A stretch of 39,777 nucleotides of DNA from Herbinix sp. (GTDB lineage: Bacteria; Bacillota; Clostridia; Lachnospirales; Lachnospiraceae). The translations under genes and the position numbers were made by a program. The DNA is taken from contig JAQZBD010000009.1 in NCBI GenBank assembly GCA_029239235.1, positions 1 through 39,777 on the forward strand, read 5' to 3'. Below are positions 16,629 through 24,801 of this stretch, one piece after another (positions within the stretch are counted from its first letter, which is position 1; each line of letters starts with the position of its first letter). A model generated the notes under the pieces. It did not search any database. It saw only the letters and a program-made list of their open reading frames with translations, and was not told where the DNA came from.

Positions 16629-17672
16629 TTACTGAATAAAGGTTCCTTCTTTAATCTTATCAACCAGCTCTAAATATTGTGTTTGAATTTCTGCCGGAAC
16701 AGCATCACTGAAGGTTCCTACGCTCAAAGTGCCGTTGGACAAATTACCATAGATAGTCTTGTTTCCAAAGGTTCCTGCCTTCACATCTTCCATACATAAT
16801 CCGATTAAAGTAGCATTATCAGTAACAACACTGCTGATAACAACAGCGGATTCCTGGGTAGCAAGTAAATCACTTGGCTGTCCGATATCATATCTGCCCT
16901 CATAATTTGCCAGAGCTTCTCTTGCACCGGAGTCTACTGCACTTGCATCACCGAACATTACATCCACATCACTTGCCGTTACCATGGAGTCTGCAATTTC
17001 TTTACCCTTAGCTGAATCACTGAAGGAGTTAGCATAAGCGGATACAACCTGAATATTAGGATTTACTGCCTTTGCAGCTGCTTCATAGCTTGCTAGCTTA
17101 GCTTTTGTGGTATCAAGCTCCATACCACCAATGAATCCGATTTGATTGGTCTTTGACATTAAACCTGCGAGTGCACCTGCCATATATCCGATTTGCTCTG
17201 CATCTGGCAATAAGGATACAATATTATCTGCCTCAACGGTTCCGTTCAGTAGTGCAAAGGATACTTCAGGGTAATCTGCTGCGACCTCAACTACAGCATC
17301 TGTATACTGATTGCCGGGCGCAAAGATCAGACTAAAGCCCAAATCAGCATAGGAGCGCAAACTGGAGGCAAAATCAGCTGAAGTAAGACCATCGGTATAC
17401 TGGGTTTCAAAACCGTATTTTTCAGCAGCAGCTACCATAGCATTATAACATGCTGCACCCCAACCGCCGTCAGCGATACTGGAATCACAAATCATAGCTA
17501 CCTTATAAACTGTGTCCGGTGTGCTTTCCTCTGTCTCAGCAGCCGTTGGCTCGCTGGCGGTGTTCTCTGTTGTGGTATCTTTGCTTGTGCTTTCTGTGGA
17601 AGAGCTGCAACCGGTAAATGCAGTCATTACCATGGCCAATGCCATCATTAATGCCATAAATTTTTGTTTCAT
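16629..17672 (-). CDS. BMP/PnrA-family nucleoside-binding lipoprotein
   Basis: The 347-residue product has a lipoprotein signal peptide with lipobox FTGC (Cys22), a Ser/Thr/Glu-rich spacer (23-54), and a BMP/Med family substrate-binding fold. Visible family motifs are VAMICDSSIADGGWGAACYNA, LIFAPGNQYTDAVVEVA, GYMAGALAGLMSKTNQIGFIGG and DVDVMFGDASAVDSGAREA. Members capture purine and other nucleosides for ABC importers. TAGGAGG upstream supports the start. It is the last gene of the importer operon, 68 bases after the second permease. A binding protein at the end differs from the B. subtilis nupNOPQ order. Confidence 0.9.
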   Translation of the reverse strand: MKQKFMALMMALAMVMTAFTGCSSSTESTSKDTTTENTASEPTAAETEESTPDTVYKVAMICDSSIADGGWGAACYNAMVAAAEKYGFETQYTDGLTSADFASSLRSYADLGFSLIFAPGNQYTDAVVEVAADYPEVSFALLNGTVEADNIVSLLPDAEQIGYMAGALAGLMSKTNQIGFIGGMELDTTKAKLASYEAAAKAVNPNIQVVSAYANSFSDSAKGKEIADSMVTASDVDVMFGDASAVDSGAREALANYEGRYDIGQPSDLLATQESAVVISSVVTDNATLIGLCMEDVKAGTFGNKTIYGNLSNGTLSVGTFSDAVPAEIQTQYLELVDKIKEGTFIQ

Positions 17673-17740
17673 ACAATTTTCCTCCTAGAATGATTTTGTG
17701 TTGTGTGTTTCAGTAATATAATCAATGGCAAAGCCAATAA

Positions 17741-18682
17741 TTAACGTTCCTCACGGAAATATGGTCTGCCGTTGGCAGCCGGACCAGCCTTCTTAATGCC
17801 GAAGAATGCAAGAACAAAGAGAGTACAAAGATATGGAATCATCGCCAACAGCTGATAAGGTGTGGATGAGTTTAACACCTGAAGTCTGATTTGCAGAGCA
17901 TCGGTAAATCCGAACAGTAAGGCAGCTAACAGAACTCCACCGGGCATCCATCTGCCGAAGATAACTGCAGAAAGCGCAATAAAGCCACGACCGGATACAA
18001 CTCCATCGGAATAGGTGCTAATATAACAGGTAGTCAGATAAGCACCTCCAATACCCGCCAGAGCTCCACAAATCATACAGGCCAGGTACTTCGTACGTAC
18101 TACCGGAATTCCCATCGTTTCCGCTGCCTTAGGAAATTCTCCGACAGCCTTATAGTTAAGGCCGGCTTTTGTCTTGCTGAAAAACACATAGGACAGGGGC
18201 ACCAGCAAATAAGCAAGATAGATAATTGGTGTATGAGAAAATAAGAGCTTTCCTATCACAGGGATGCTACTGAGAACTGGAATTGGCATTTCCTGCATCA
18301 GCGTTGCCTGAGCAAGGGAGGAGCTGATACCAAATTTAATTTTATAAAGAAAAGAGGCAATTGCAGGCGCAAAGATATTAATCGCCATACCATATACAAT
18401 TTGTTCTGCTCCCAGATGTATGGTACAAAAGGCATAAACAGAATTAATTACTATACCGCCTACTGCTCCTGCTAAAACTCCCAGCAAAGGCTGACCAGTA
18501 GAATAACTTACCAAAAAACCAATCAATGCACCAAATGCCATAATGCCATCCAAGCCTATATTAACCATACCTGCTCTTTCCGAGTAAAGCTCAGCCAGTG
18601 CAACAATCAAAATGGGTGTGGCCATACGAATTGTGGAAAGAATTAATTCCTGTATAAAATTCCAATTTAAAAACACTTCCAT
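17741..18682 (-). CDS. Nucleoside ABC transporter permease (NupQ-like)
   Basis: This 313-residue very hydrophobic protein has about eight to nine membrane segments and the BPD_transp_2 family pattern: PILIVALAELYSERAGMVNIGLDGIMAFGA near the N-terminus, GEFPKAAETMGIPVVRTKYLA as the ATPase-coupling loop, and GRGFIALSAVIFGRWMPGG. It forms the membrane channel together with the other permease, three bases upstream. The spacing shows tight co-transcription. It probably imports nucleosides, going by the BMP partner. Confidence 0.92.
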   Translation of the reverse strand: MEVFLNWNFIQELILSTIRMATPILIVALAELYSERAGMVNIGLDGIMAFGALIGFLVSYSTGQPLLGVLAGAVGGIVINSVYAFCTIHLGAEQIVYGMAINIFAPAIASFLYKIKFGISSSLAQATLMQEMPIPVLSSIPVIGKLLFSHTPIIYLAYLLVPLSYVFFSKTKAGLNYKAVGEFPKAAETMGIPVVRTKYLACMICGALAGIGGAYLTTCYISTYSDGVVSGRGFIALSAVIFGRWMPGGVLLAALLFGFTDALQIRLQVLNSSTPYQLLAMIPYLCTLFVLAFFGIKKAGPAANGRPYFREER

Positions 18683-18685
18683 GAA

Positions 18686-19744
18686 TTAAACCTCCTCCGC
18701 TTTTTTCGATGATAAATTAGCAAGAAACTGCCGGATATGAGGAAGATTTACAAATGCACTTCCCGCCACGGCAAAAATAATAACAAGCGCCTGAATAATA
18801 TCAATTACAGAGGTGGGCAAACCTGTTCCAACCTGCATCGTAGTTGCTCCTGCTCTAAGAACAGCAAATAAATATGCAACAACCACTGTTCCTACCGGAT
18901 TGAGCTGTCCGATCAGCGCGATCGCAACCCCATCAAAGCCATATCCGTCTCCAAAGCCGGCCATCAGTCTAAACTGGGTTCCATGCAATTCCACACTGCC
19001 GCCAAGTCCCGCAATAGCACCGGATATGATAAAAGATAAAAGCATTAATTTCTTTACCGGATATCCATTAAACTGGGAAGCTGTCTGATTCAAGCCCACA
19101 GCCCTCAGCTGAAAGCCCTTGGAGGTATAGAACAGGAAATAATAAAGCACCAATGCCAATACTAACGCGAGAATAATTCCCGCATGGATCCGAGTATTTC
19201 CAACGAACCGTGCCAGCTTAGCTGTTACTGCTGCAGTTTGAGGAAGATTTCCGTCTCTGAAAGGACCTGTATATAAAAATCCCATAAAAAGAATAGCTAT
19301 GTAGTTTAACATGATGCTGACGATCATCTCATTGAGCCCCCGGGTTATTTTAAGAATTCCTGGAATGTAACCCCACGCGCCTCCGGCAATAACACCGGAA
19401 AGCAAACTGACTATCAGTAATGAAACACCATTCAACCCGGTAAAGGTTGTCGATACAAAGATACTAGCACAAGCTCCCATGACAAACTGGCCTTCTGCTC
19501 CTAAGTTAAATACTCCGCATTTATAGGCAAAGGTTGCTGCAAGACCTGTAAAGATCAAAGGGGTAGCCTTTACCACTGTTTCACCGAAGTTGGACAGATT
19601 ACCAAAGGCTCCTTTGAATAAATATTGATATGCCTGAGCCGGATTGCCACCGATACAGGCAATTAGTATTGCCCCAACGAGGAAAGAAAGCAGAACTGCT
19701 AACACCGGCACTGCTATTTTTATGAATTTATTATTTGATTTCAT
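18686..19744 (-). CDS. Nucleoside ABC transporter permease (NupP-like)
   Basis: I start at the ATG at 19744, where AAAGGAG lies nine bases upstream; the longer frame to 19843 has no ribosome site and runs back into the ATPase gene. The 352-residue product is a multi-pass BPD_transp_2 permease with about ten hydrophobic segments, TPLIFTGLAATFAYKCGVFNLGAEGQ and GLNQTASQFNGYPVKK as the coupling loop. Its 5-prime end overlaps the ATPase gene by 14 bases, indicating translational coupling. It pairs with the downstream permease as the channel of the importer. Confidence 0.92.
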   Translation of the reverse strand: MKSNNKFIKIAVPVLAVLLSFLVGAILIACIGGNPAQAYQYLFKGAFGNLSNFGETVVKATPLIFTGLAATFAYKCGVFNLGAEGQFVMGACASIFVSTTFTGLNGVSLLIVSLLSGVIAGGAWGYIPGILKITRGLNEMIVSIMLNYIAILFMGFLYTGPFRDGNLPQTAAVTAKLARFVGNTRIHAGIILALVLALVLYYFLFYTSKGFQLRAVGLNQTASQFNGYPVKKLMLLSFIISGAIAGLGGSVELHGTQFRLMAGFGDGYGFDGVAIALIGQLNPVGTVVVAYLFAVLRAGATTMQVGTGLPTSVIDIIQALVIIFAVAGSAFVNLPHIRQFLANLSSKKAEEV

Positions 19745-21269
19745 TCGATGAACTCCTTTCGGATTCTTTTCCGGACATCGCCAGGGATATCTCATGAATC
19801 GGAGGATTCTGCCCGGAATATATTCCAAGAATCTGTCCCTCAAACATGACTGCTATCCGATCGGATAATTTTAATACCTCGTCAAAATCCGCACTGATTA
19901 GTAGTACGCCGCAGCCCTGATCTCTTGCATCAATAATTTTATCGTGAACATACTTGGTTGCACCAATATCCAGACCTCTGGTTGGGTGTACCGCCACCAG
20001 CATCTCAGGTACTTCCTCCAATTCTCTGGCAAGAATAACTTTTTGTTGATTGCCTCCGGAAAGATTACGGATTTCTTGATCGAGAGAAGCACAGCGGATA
20101 TCGTATTTTTTCTTCATCTGATCAGCAAACAGCTTTATTGCTCTTTTTCTGATAAAGCCTCCTTTGCCATAAGAAATCGTAGGCTTTTCCGTACTTTTTA
20201 AAATCAGATTTTCCTTTACCGTCATATTTCCTATCAAGCCCATTTTATTACGATCCTCAGGTATATGAGAAACATTAGAATCAATAAAATGTTTTGGCAC
20301 AAAATTTGATACTCTATCACCTTTAAGCACCACCGTACCATGTTCCGGCACAAGATTTCCTGTAACTAGCTGCGCCAGCTGGGACTGACCATTACCATCC
20401 ACGCCTGCTATTCCAAGTACTTCACCCTTATAAAGATTTAACGAGAGATTACATATTCCGTTATGCTTGGAGCTGCTGTTAAAGCTGACCTGATCAAGCT
20501 CCAAAACATTCTCCCCACTCTGTATTACCTTTGAATATTCACTCGTAACCAACTCCCTGCCTATCATGAGGTTTGCCAATTCCGTAGCAGTGGTCTGCTC
20601 CTTATCCAGGGTTTTTATCGTCTCCCCAGCCCTAAGAACGGTGATTCGGTCACTGATTTCAAGTACCTCTCTCATTTTATGTGAAATGAAAATAACTGAC
20701 TTTTTCTCAGCTGTGAGTTTTCTGATGATCTGAAATAGTCCGATTACTTCGATATCCGTCAATGCTGCCGTCGGCTCATCCAAAATCAACAGCTCCGCCC
20801 CACGATAAAGAGCTTTTAAAATCTCCACTCTCTGCTGTGCACCCACGGAAATCTCTGTAATAGGCTTATCTAGCTCAATGTTAAGTCCATATTTATCTGC
20901 CAGCTCACGAATCTCCTTTTTCATTGCCTCCTTCTTGATAAAAGCTGAGGATTCCTTTGTTGTTCCTAGAATAATATTTTCAAATACTGTCATAGCCTCA
21001 ACCAACATAAAATGCTGGTGTACCATGCCAATACCAAATTTAACTGCTTTGGCAGGTGTGTCAATTTTCACCTTTTCACCCCGCAGATTGATCTCACCTG
21101 CTGTTGGTTGATAAAGACCAATCAGGATATTCATCAATGTGCTCTTACCAGCTCCGTTTTCCCCAAGAAGTGTATGGACTTCGCCTTCTTTGACACTTAG
21201 GACAATATTCTTATTCGCATATGCATTGCCAAACTTTTTGGTAATGCCGTCCATTTTTAAAAATTCCAT
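19731..21269 (-). CDS. Nucleoside/simple-sugar ABC transporter ATPase (NupO-like, two domains)
   Basis: I start at the ATG at 21269, with AGGAGGAG eight bases upstream. The 512-residue product is a fused double ATPase of the RbsA/NupO type. The first domain has Walker A LLGENGAGKST, the degenerate signature ISVGAQQRVEILKAL and Walker B LLILDEPTAAL. The second has a degenerate Walker A (GVDGNGQS), the signature LSGGNQQKVILAREL and a Walker B (LVAVHPTRGLDIGA) in which the catalytic Glu is replaced. This asymmetry is normal for the family. It energises import through the two downstream permeases. It is the first gene of the operon, and its leader contains a terminator-like hairpin. Confidence 0.93.
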   Translation of the reverse strand: MEFLKMDGITKKFGNAYANKNIVLSVKEGEVHTLLGENGAGKSTLMNILIGLYQPTAGEINLRGEKVKIDTPAKAVKFGIGMVHQHFMLVEAMTVFENIILGTTKESSAFIKKEAMKKEIRELADKYGLNIELDKPITEISVGAQQRVEILKALYRGAELLILDEPTAALTDIEVIGLFQIIRKLTAEKKSVIFISHKMREVLEISDRITVLRAGETIKTLDKEQTTATELANLMIGRELVTSEYSKVIQSGENVLELDQVSFNSSSKHNGICNLSLNLYKGEVLGIAGVDGNGQSQLAQLVTGNLVPEHGTVVLKGDRVSNFVPKHFIDSNVSHIPEDRNKMGLIGNMTVKENLILKSTEKPTISYGKGGFIRKRAIKLFADQMKKKYDIRCASLDQEIRNLSGGNQQKVILARELEEVPEMLVAVHPTRGLDIGATKYVHDKIIDARDQGCGVLLISADFDEVLKLSDRIAVMFEGQILGIYSGQNPPIHEISLAMSGKESERSSSNEIK

Positions 21270-21308
21270 CACTTTTTCTCCTCCTAATCCTGATTTTGAA
21301 TATACATC

Positions 21309-21333
21309 AATTGAATCATAAGCCGATTCAATT
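21309..21333 (-). promoter_or_regulatory. Second hairpin in the nucleoside transporter leader
   Basis: A perfect nine-base-pair stem (21309-21317 with 21325-21333) with a seven-base loop lies between the terminator-like hairpin and the ATPase ribosome site. It could be part of the same leader switch, but no alternative pairing with the upstream hairpin is obvious. Confidence 0.4.
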
Positions 21334-21342
21334 TTCAGAAAT

Positions 21343-21381
21343 AAAAAAAGATGTAGACAATTCCGGCAAGGAATCACTACA
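21343..21381 (-). terminator. Terminator-like hairpin inside the transporter leader
   Basis: On the minus strand TGTAG/CTACA and ATTCC/GGAAT stems, separated by a small internal loop, form a hairpin (21352-21381) followed by CTTTTTTT. It lies about 60-100 bases after the predicted start of transcription and before the coding region. That is the expected place for an attenuator controlling the nucleoside transporter operon. Confidence 0.55.
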
Positions 21382-21447
21382 CCTTTGTAAACAGATTAAC
21401 TTTTATTAAATTTGCTTTATTTAATTAACACATCAACGATGTATTGA

Positions 21448-21476
21448 ACTATATCATTATTTGTTTGAACAGTCAA
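21448..21476 (-). promoter_or_regulatory. Predicted promoter of the nucleoside transporter operon
   Basis: On the minus strand TTGACT (21476-21471) and TATAGT (21453-21448) are separated by 17 bases, near-consensus for sigma-A. Transcription would start near 21441, giving a leader of about 170 bases before the ATPase start. Confidence 0.7.
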
Positions 21477-21711
21477 TCAAAAAATAAAAAACTTTTTTGT
21501 AAATTACAGGGGATCCATTTAAACTTACTACTATTTTACCTTAAAGAAAAAACCATGTATACCCTTAAAAATACCAGATATAAAAATATTATCGAAATTA
21601 TTTTGCGTAATCTATACAATGGCATCACAAAGGAATGAGAAAAGAAAATTAATGAGCTTATTAAAATTTAACTTTCATCTAAATCCATAATAAATAGATA
21701 CCTTGGTGGGA

Positions 21712-21761
21712 TTTATTTTATAATAATGGTTGATATTACCACCTCATTATTATAAAATAAA
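21712..21761. repeat. 17-bp inverted repeat upstream of the unknown membrane protein
   Basis: A perfect inverted repeat (21712-21728 with 21745-21761) made almost entirely of A and T encloses a 16-base loop. It ends 24 bases before the ribosome site of the gene at 21796. It may be an operator or an mRNA leader hairpin. Confidence 0.5.
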
Positions 21762-21795
21762 CGTAACACAGAAATATCTACATTGGAGGATTAAA

Positions 21796-22485
21796 TTGCA
21801 GCTTATTCAAAGACTTTCAAAAGATGACAAAAAATTAATTATCTCTTTTTGCTTACTATTCCTCTGCACTTTTCTAACTTACAAAGTCCCACATCGACCC
21901 GTTATGTTTATTCAACTTTTCATACCGAACATACATTTTGGAAATACAACGATATTCATAGGCTTAATCCTTTTAATACTCCCTTTTGTGTTCGCCATTT
22001 CAGGAATTCTACATTCGGAAAGATATCAAAGATGGAATAAGCTACTGCTGTTTCTTGTCATAATATATATTCTACTACCCTTCATGCATTGGTCCATCGA
22101 TTTTACCAGAATGAACATAAACTGGCTATTCCACCAAGAGCTAAATGCACTAGATATAAAAGAATCTAGTATATATACGTCACAAAGTGATGATGAAATC
22201 GCAATTAATGTTGATGCAACACTCATCGATTACAGCAGATCCACAAATCACTTTCGCATTCGGATTTACCTGCCGGAAGAAATCGCAAATCAAGTCGGTA
22301 AAGACGTACTAGAATCCGATACACTGTACAGCACACACGGACGCGGCTCTAAAACATATATCAACGAAAACTTTAACCTTTCCATCTCAAAAGCCCTGCT
22401 GCCATCCTTATTATTCTATGACAAAGAATACATCTTCCAACTATACAACGAAAAAGAAACGGTTGAAATCATAACCATTAGATAA
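21796..22485 (+). CDS. Membrane protein of unknown function
   Basis: I choose the TTG at 21796, because GGAGGA lies five bases upstream; the frame opens further left without a start supported by a ribosome site. The 229-residue product has three predicted membrane helices (about residues 17-33, 52-72 and 83-101). A roughly 120-residue soluble C-terminal domain, probably outside the cell, contains DEIAINVDATLIDYSR and FRIRIYLPEEI, a beta-rich pattern. I recognise no family. The gene stands alone between the transporter leader and a G-poor stretch. Its base use (A and C over G) is unlike its neighbours, which may mean horizontal origin or weak selection. Confidence 0.6.
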   Translation: MQLIQRLSKDDKKLIISFCLLFLCTFLTYKVPHRPVMFIQLFIPNIHFGNTTIFIGLILLILPFVFAISGILHSERYQRWNKLLLFLVIIYILLPFMHWSIDFTRMNINWLFHQELNALDIKESSIYTSQSDDEIAINVDATLIDYSRSTNHFRIRIYLPEEIANQVGKDVLESDTLYSTHGRGSKTYINENFNLSISKALLPSLLFYDKEYIFQLYNEKETVEIITIR

Positions 22486-22740
22486 CAAAAATACGCAAAC
22501 AATTATATCCAAAGCAAATTTATCTTTCCATACTAATATGACAACAAATCAATATAAAAACAAATCATAAAAGCTATTATGACCAAATAGTTCATCTCAA
22601 AATAGCCTAAATCAAAAAATACATCCCAAAAACATAACTCATAAAATATCTTTAGAATTCATAACCAAACAGTCCATAATTTATATATAACGTAAAAACA
22701 CAACAAAAAAATCCATTTAATATGATCGACAACCTAAATG
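22486..22740. other. A/C-rich, G-poor non-coding stretch
   Basis: Over the 240 bases 22501-22740 I count about 12 G against about 45 C, the rest being mostly A. This is a marked strand asymmetry. No open frame with a ribosome site and no repeat family is visible. It lies between the convergent membrane-protein gene and the foldback element. Confidence 0.5.
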
Positions 22741-22924
22741 GGCCAAAGCCGTGAACCTGCCTGGTAGGGGTGAACTGCTTTTCCTTTACCGTTACAGCGG
22801 AGCAAAAAATGTCCGCACCTCAATGACATATTCTCTCATGTCAATTGAGGTACGGACATTTTTTACTCTGATGTAGAGGTAAGGAAAAGCATCACCCCTG
22901 CCAGGCAGGTTCACGGCTTTGGCC
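22741..22924. repeat. 184-bp near-perfect foldback (inverted repeat) downstream of yajC
   Basis: Arms of about 88 bases (22741-22829 and 22838-22924) pair almost completely around an eight-base loop. The outer 33 base pairs, starting GGCCAAAGCCGTGAACC, contain only one G-U position. The inner part contains A6/T6 tracts flanking a stem with ATGTCCG, so the core works as an intrinsic terminator on both strands. The element starts 14 bases after the yajC stop codon and is more GC-rich than the DNA around it. I see no target-site duplication and no open frame. It could be a MITE-like element, a long composite terminator, or a source of a stable hairpin RNA. Confidence 0.85.
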
Positions 22925-22938
22925 TCGCTATCTATCTC

Positions 22939-23268
22939 TTAGTTCGCCTTCTCAGTACTAGGCTTCTCAATCTCAACAACCGCAGATTTCTTCATAGGAA
23001 TACGACAGTTCTTGTTACTACCGAACTCAACAATAACGATATCTTCCATAACATCGATAACTACACCGTACATTCCGCTTGAAGTCAGTACACTATCTCC
23101 TGTTGCTAAAGTTGACAACAATGCACTATGCTGCTTCTGCTGCTTTCTCTGGGGACGGATCATCATAAAATACAGCATTGCACCAATTACAACTACATAA
23201 AGCACAGTGATAATCATTGAAGATCCACCACCTGCAGCTGTACCGGTTAATAAAACCAAATTATTCAT
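22939..23268 (-). CDS. yajC: Preprotein translocase subunit YajC
   Basis: This 109-residue protein has one N-terminal membrane helix (about 17-36) ending in the hallmark MMIRPQRKQQKQ, then a small cytoplasmic beta domain (LATGDSVLTSSGMYGVV, DIVIVEFGSNKNCRIP). YajC associates with SecDF and the Sec translocase. GGAGGT upstream fixes the ATG at 23268. It follows tgt by 23 bases, the conserved bacterial tgt-yajC order, and is the last gene before the foldback element. Confidence 0.93.
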   Translation of the reverse strand: MNNLVLLTGTAAGGGSSMIITVLYVVVIGAMLYFMMIRPQRKQQKQHSALLSTLATGDSVLTSSGMYGVVIDVMEDIVIVEFGSNKNCRIPMKKSAVVEIEKPSTEKAN

Positions 23269-23291
23269 TAATTGTTACCTCCATAAAGATT

Positions 23292-24446
23292 CTATAATTC
23301 AATGTTATTCGCTTGAGTCTCGCTCCTAACAAATCCTTCCAATTTCTGCTTTTTATATTCCTTATAATGACCTTCACGAATTGCTTCTCTGATTTCCTCC
23401 ATCATATGGTTATAGAAATACAGATTATGAAGCACCATCAAGCGCATACCAAGCATTTCCTTGGCTTTTAGCAAATGCCTGATATAAGCTCTGCTATAAT
23501 GCTTACAAGCAGGACATCCACACCCCTCTTCAATCGGACGCTCGTCAAGCTCATACTTTGCATTAATAATATTCATTTTACCATCTTTCGTATATGCATG
23601 TCCATGCCTACCATTTCTAGTAGGATAAACGCAATCAAAGAAATCAACACCTCGATCTACCGCCTCCAGAATATTGGCAGGGGTGCCAACTCCCATCAGA
23701 TAAACCGGCTTATGGAGTGGCAGATATGGCACTGTTTCATCCAAGATACGATACATCTCATCATGACTTTCACCAACTGCAAGCCCACCGAGAGCATAAC
23801 CGTCTAAATCCATCTCAGAAATCTGCTTCGCATGTTCGATACGAATATCCTCAAAGGTTCCGCCCTGATTAATTCCAAATAGCATCTGCTTCTTATTAAT
23901 AGTATCCTCCAAGCTATTGAGCCTGTCCATCTCTTTTCTACAGCGTTCCAGCCATCTTGTCGTACGCTCTACGGAAGCTTTCATATATTCCCTGGTAGCC
24001 GGATGGGGAGGGCACTCGTCAAATGCCATGGCTATCGTGGAGGCAAGATTGGATTGTATTTGCATACTTTCCTCCGGCCCCATAAAAATCTTCTTACCAT
24101 CAATATGAGAGTTAAAATATACACCCTCTTCCTTAATCTTTCGTAAACCTGCTAAGGAAAATACCTGAAATCCGCCGGAATCAGTTAAAATAGGCTTATC
24201 CCATACCATAAATTTATGGAGACCACCCATTTGCTTTACAACCTTATCTCCCGGTCTTACGTGCAAATGATACGTATTCGATAATTCTACCTGTGTTCCG
24301 ATTTCCTGCAAATCCATGGTGGAAACTCCACCCTTAATGGCTGCTGTGGTACCGACATTCATAAACACGGGAGTCTGTATTGTTCCATGTACAGTAGTAA
24401 ATTCGCCGCTTTTCGCTCTACCATCCTGTGCAATTAATTTATACAT
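23292..24446 (-). CDS. tgt: Queuine tRNA-ribosyltransferase (tRNA-guanine transglycosylase)
   Basis: Tgt swaps guanine-34 of tRNAs with GUN anticodons for preQ1, a step of queuosine synthesis. The 384-residue product has HGTIQTPVFMNVGT at the N-terminus, the catalytic Asp89 within LTDSGGFQVFSL, the nucleophile region FFDCVYPTRNGRHGHA (about 264-280), and a zinc site CGCPACKHY (about 304-312) with a His near 338 in LHNL. The length is normal. The ribosome site at ATG 24446 is weak (AAAGTAGG). It heads a tgt-yajC operon from the promoter at 24505-24533. Other queuosine genes are not in the window. Confidence 0.95.
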   Translation of the reverse strand: MYKLIAQDGRAKSGEFTTVHGTIQTPVFMNVGTTAAIKGGVSTMDLQEIGTQVELSNTYHLHVRPGDKVVKQMGGLHKFMVWDKPILTDSGGFQVFSLAGLRKIKEEGVYFNSHIDGKKIFMGPEESMQIQSNLASTIAMAFDECPPHPATREYMKASVERTTRWLERCRKEMDRLNSLEDTINKKQMLFGINQGGTFEDIRIEHAKQISEMDLDGYALGGLAVGESHDEMYRILDETVPYLPLHKPVYLMGVGTPANILEAVDRGVDFFDCVYPTRNGRHGHAYTKDGKMNIINAKYELDERPIEEGCGCPACKHYSRAYIRHLLKAKEMLGMRLMVLHNLYFYNHMMEEIREAIREGHYKEYKKQKLEGFVRSETQANNIEL

Positions 24447-24801
24447 TATGCTTTGCCTACTTTCTATCTGGAGCTAATTACACAGCCCTCTTCATAACAT
24501 TTAAAGTATACCCTTAAAGACGGTTCATTTCAATAAAAATCTCTGGATTTTAGAAAGCTTTTAGAATAAGCTTCCTACCTAATTCTTTTGTTATGCATAG
24601 AAATACAGTTCCGGCTTTGTGTATTTCGACAATTTATGAGCTATTTTAGGGCATTATGTCTAAAAATTTCTTACGCTTGATTAACATTATAAACATTTTC
24701 ATATAAATTCATTGCATAATTATAGGTCTATTGGTAAAATAATTGTGGTGACTGTTAAAATAATACAAAAGAATGTACGATTCGCGGAGGTCCTCACGTT
24801 T
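24447..24801. other. Divergent intergenic region between tgt and the GGDEF-EAL gene
   Basis: No gene is seen. It contains the tgt promoter on the minus strand. On the plus side AT-rich DNA includes TTGATT about 17 bases before CATATAA, a possible but weak promoter for the c-di-GMP gene. A small AAGCTT repeat pair lies near 24555-24575. Confidence 0.4.
24505..24533 (-). promoter_or_regulatory. Predicted promoter of tgt-yajC
   Basis: On the minus strand TTGAAA (24533-24528) and TATACT (24510-24505) are 17 bases apart. The start of transcription would be near 24498, about 50 bases before the tgt start codon. Confidence 0.65.

Noticed and set aside
21270..21476. A purine riboswitch in the transporter leader
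   Set aside because: The conserved three-way junction bases and loop pair of that class could not be found. Only a terminator-like hairpin and a second stem are visible.
21444..21638. 64-residue open frame over the transporter promoter
   Set aside because: There is no ribosome site, it overlaps the predicted promoter on the other strand, and its composition is just AT-rich noise.
22741..22924. Insertion sequence in the foldback region
   Set aside because: There is no transposase frame, and I see no duplicated target site at the edges. At most it is a non-autonomous element.
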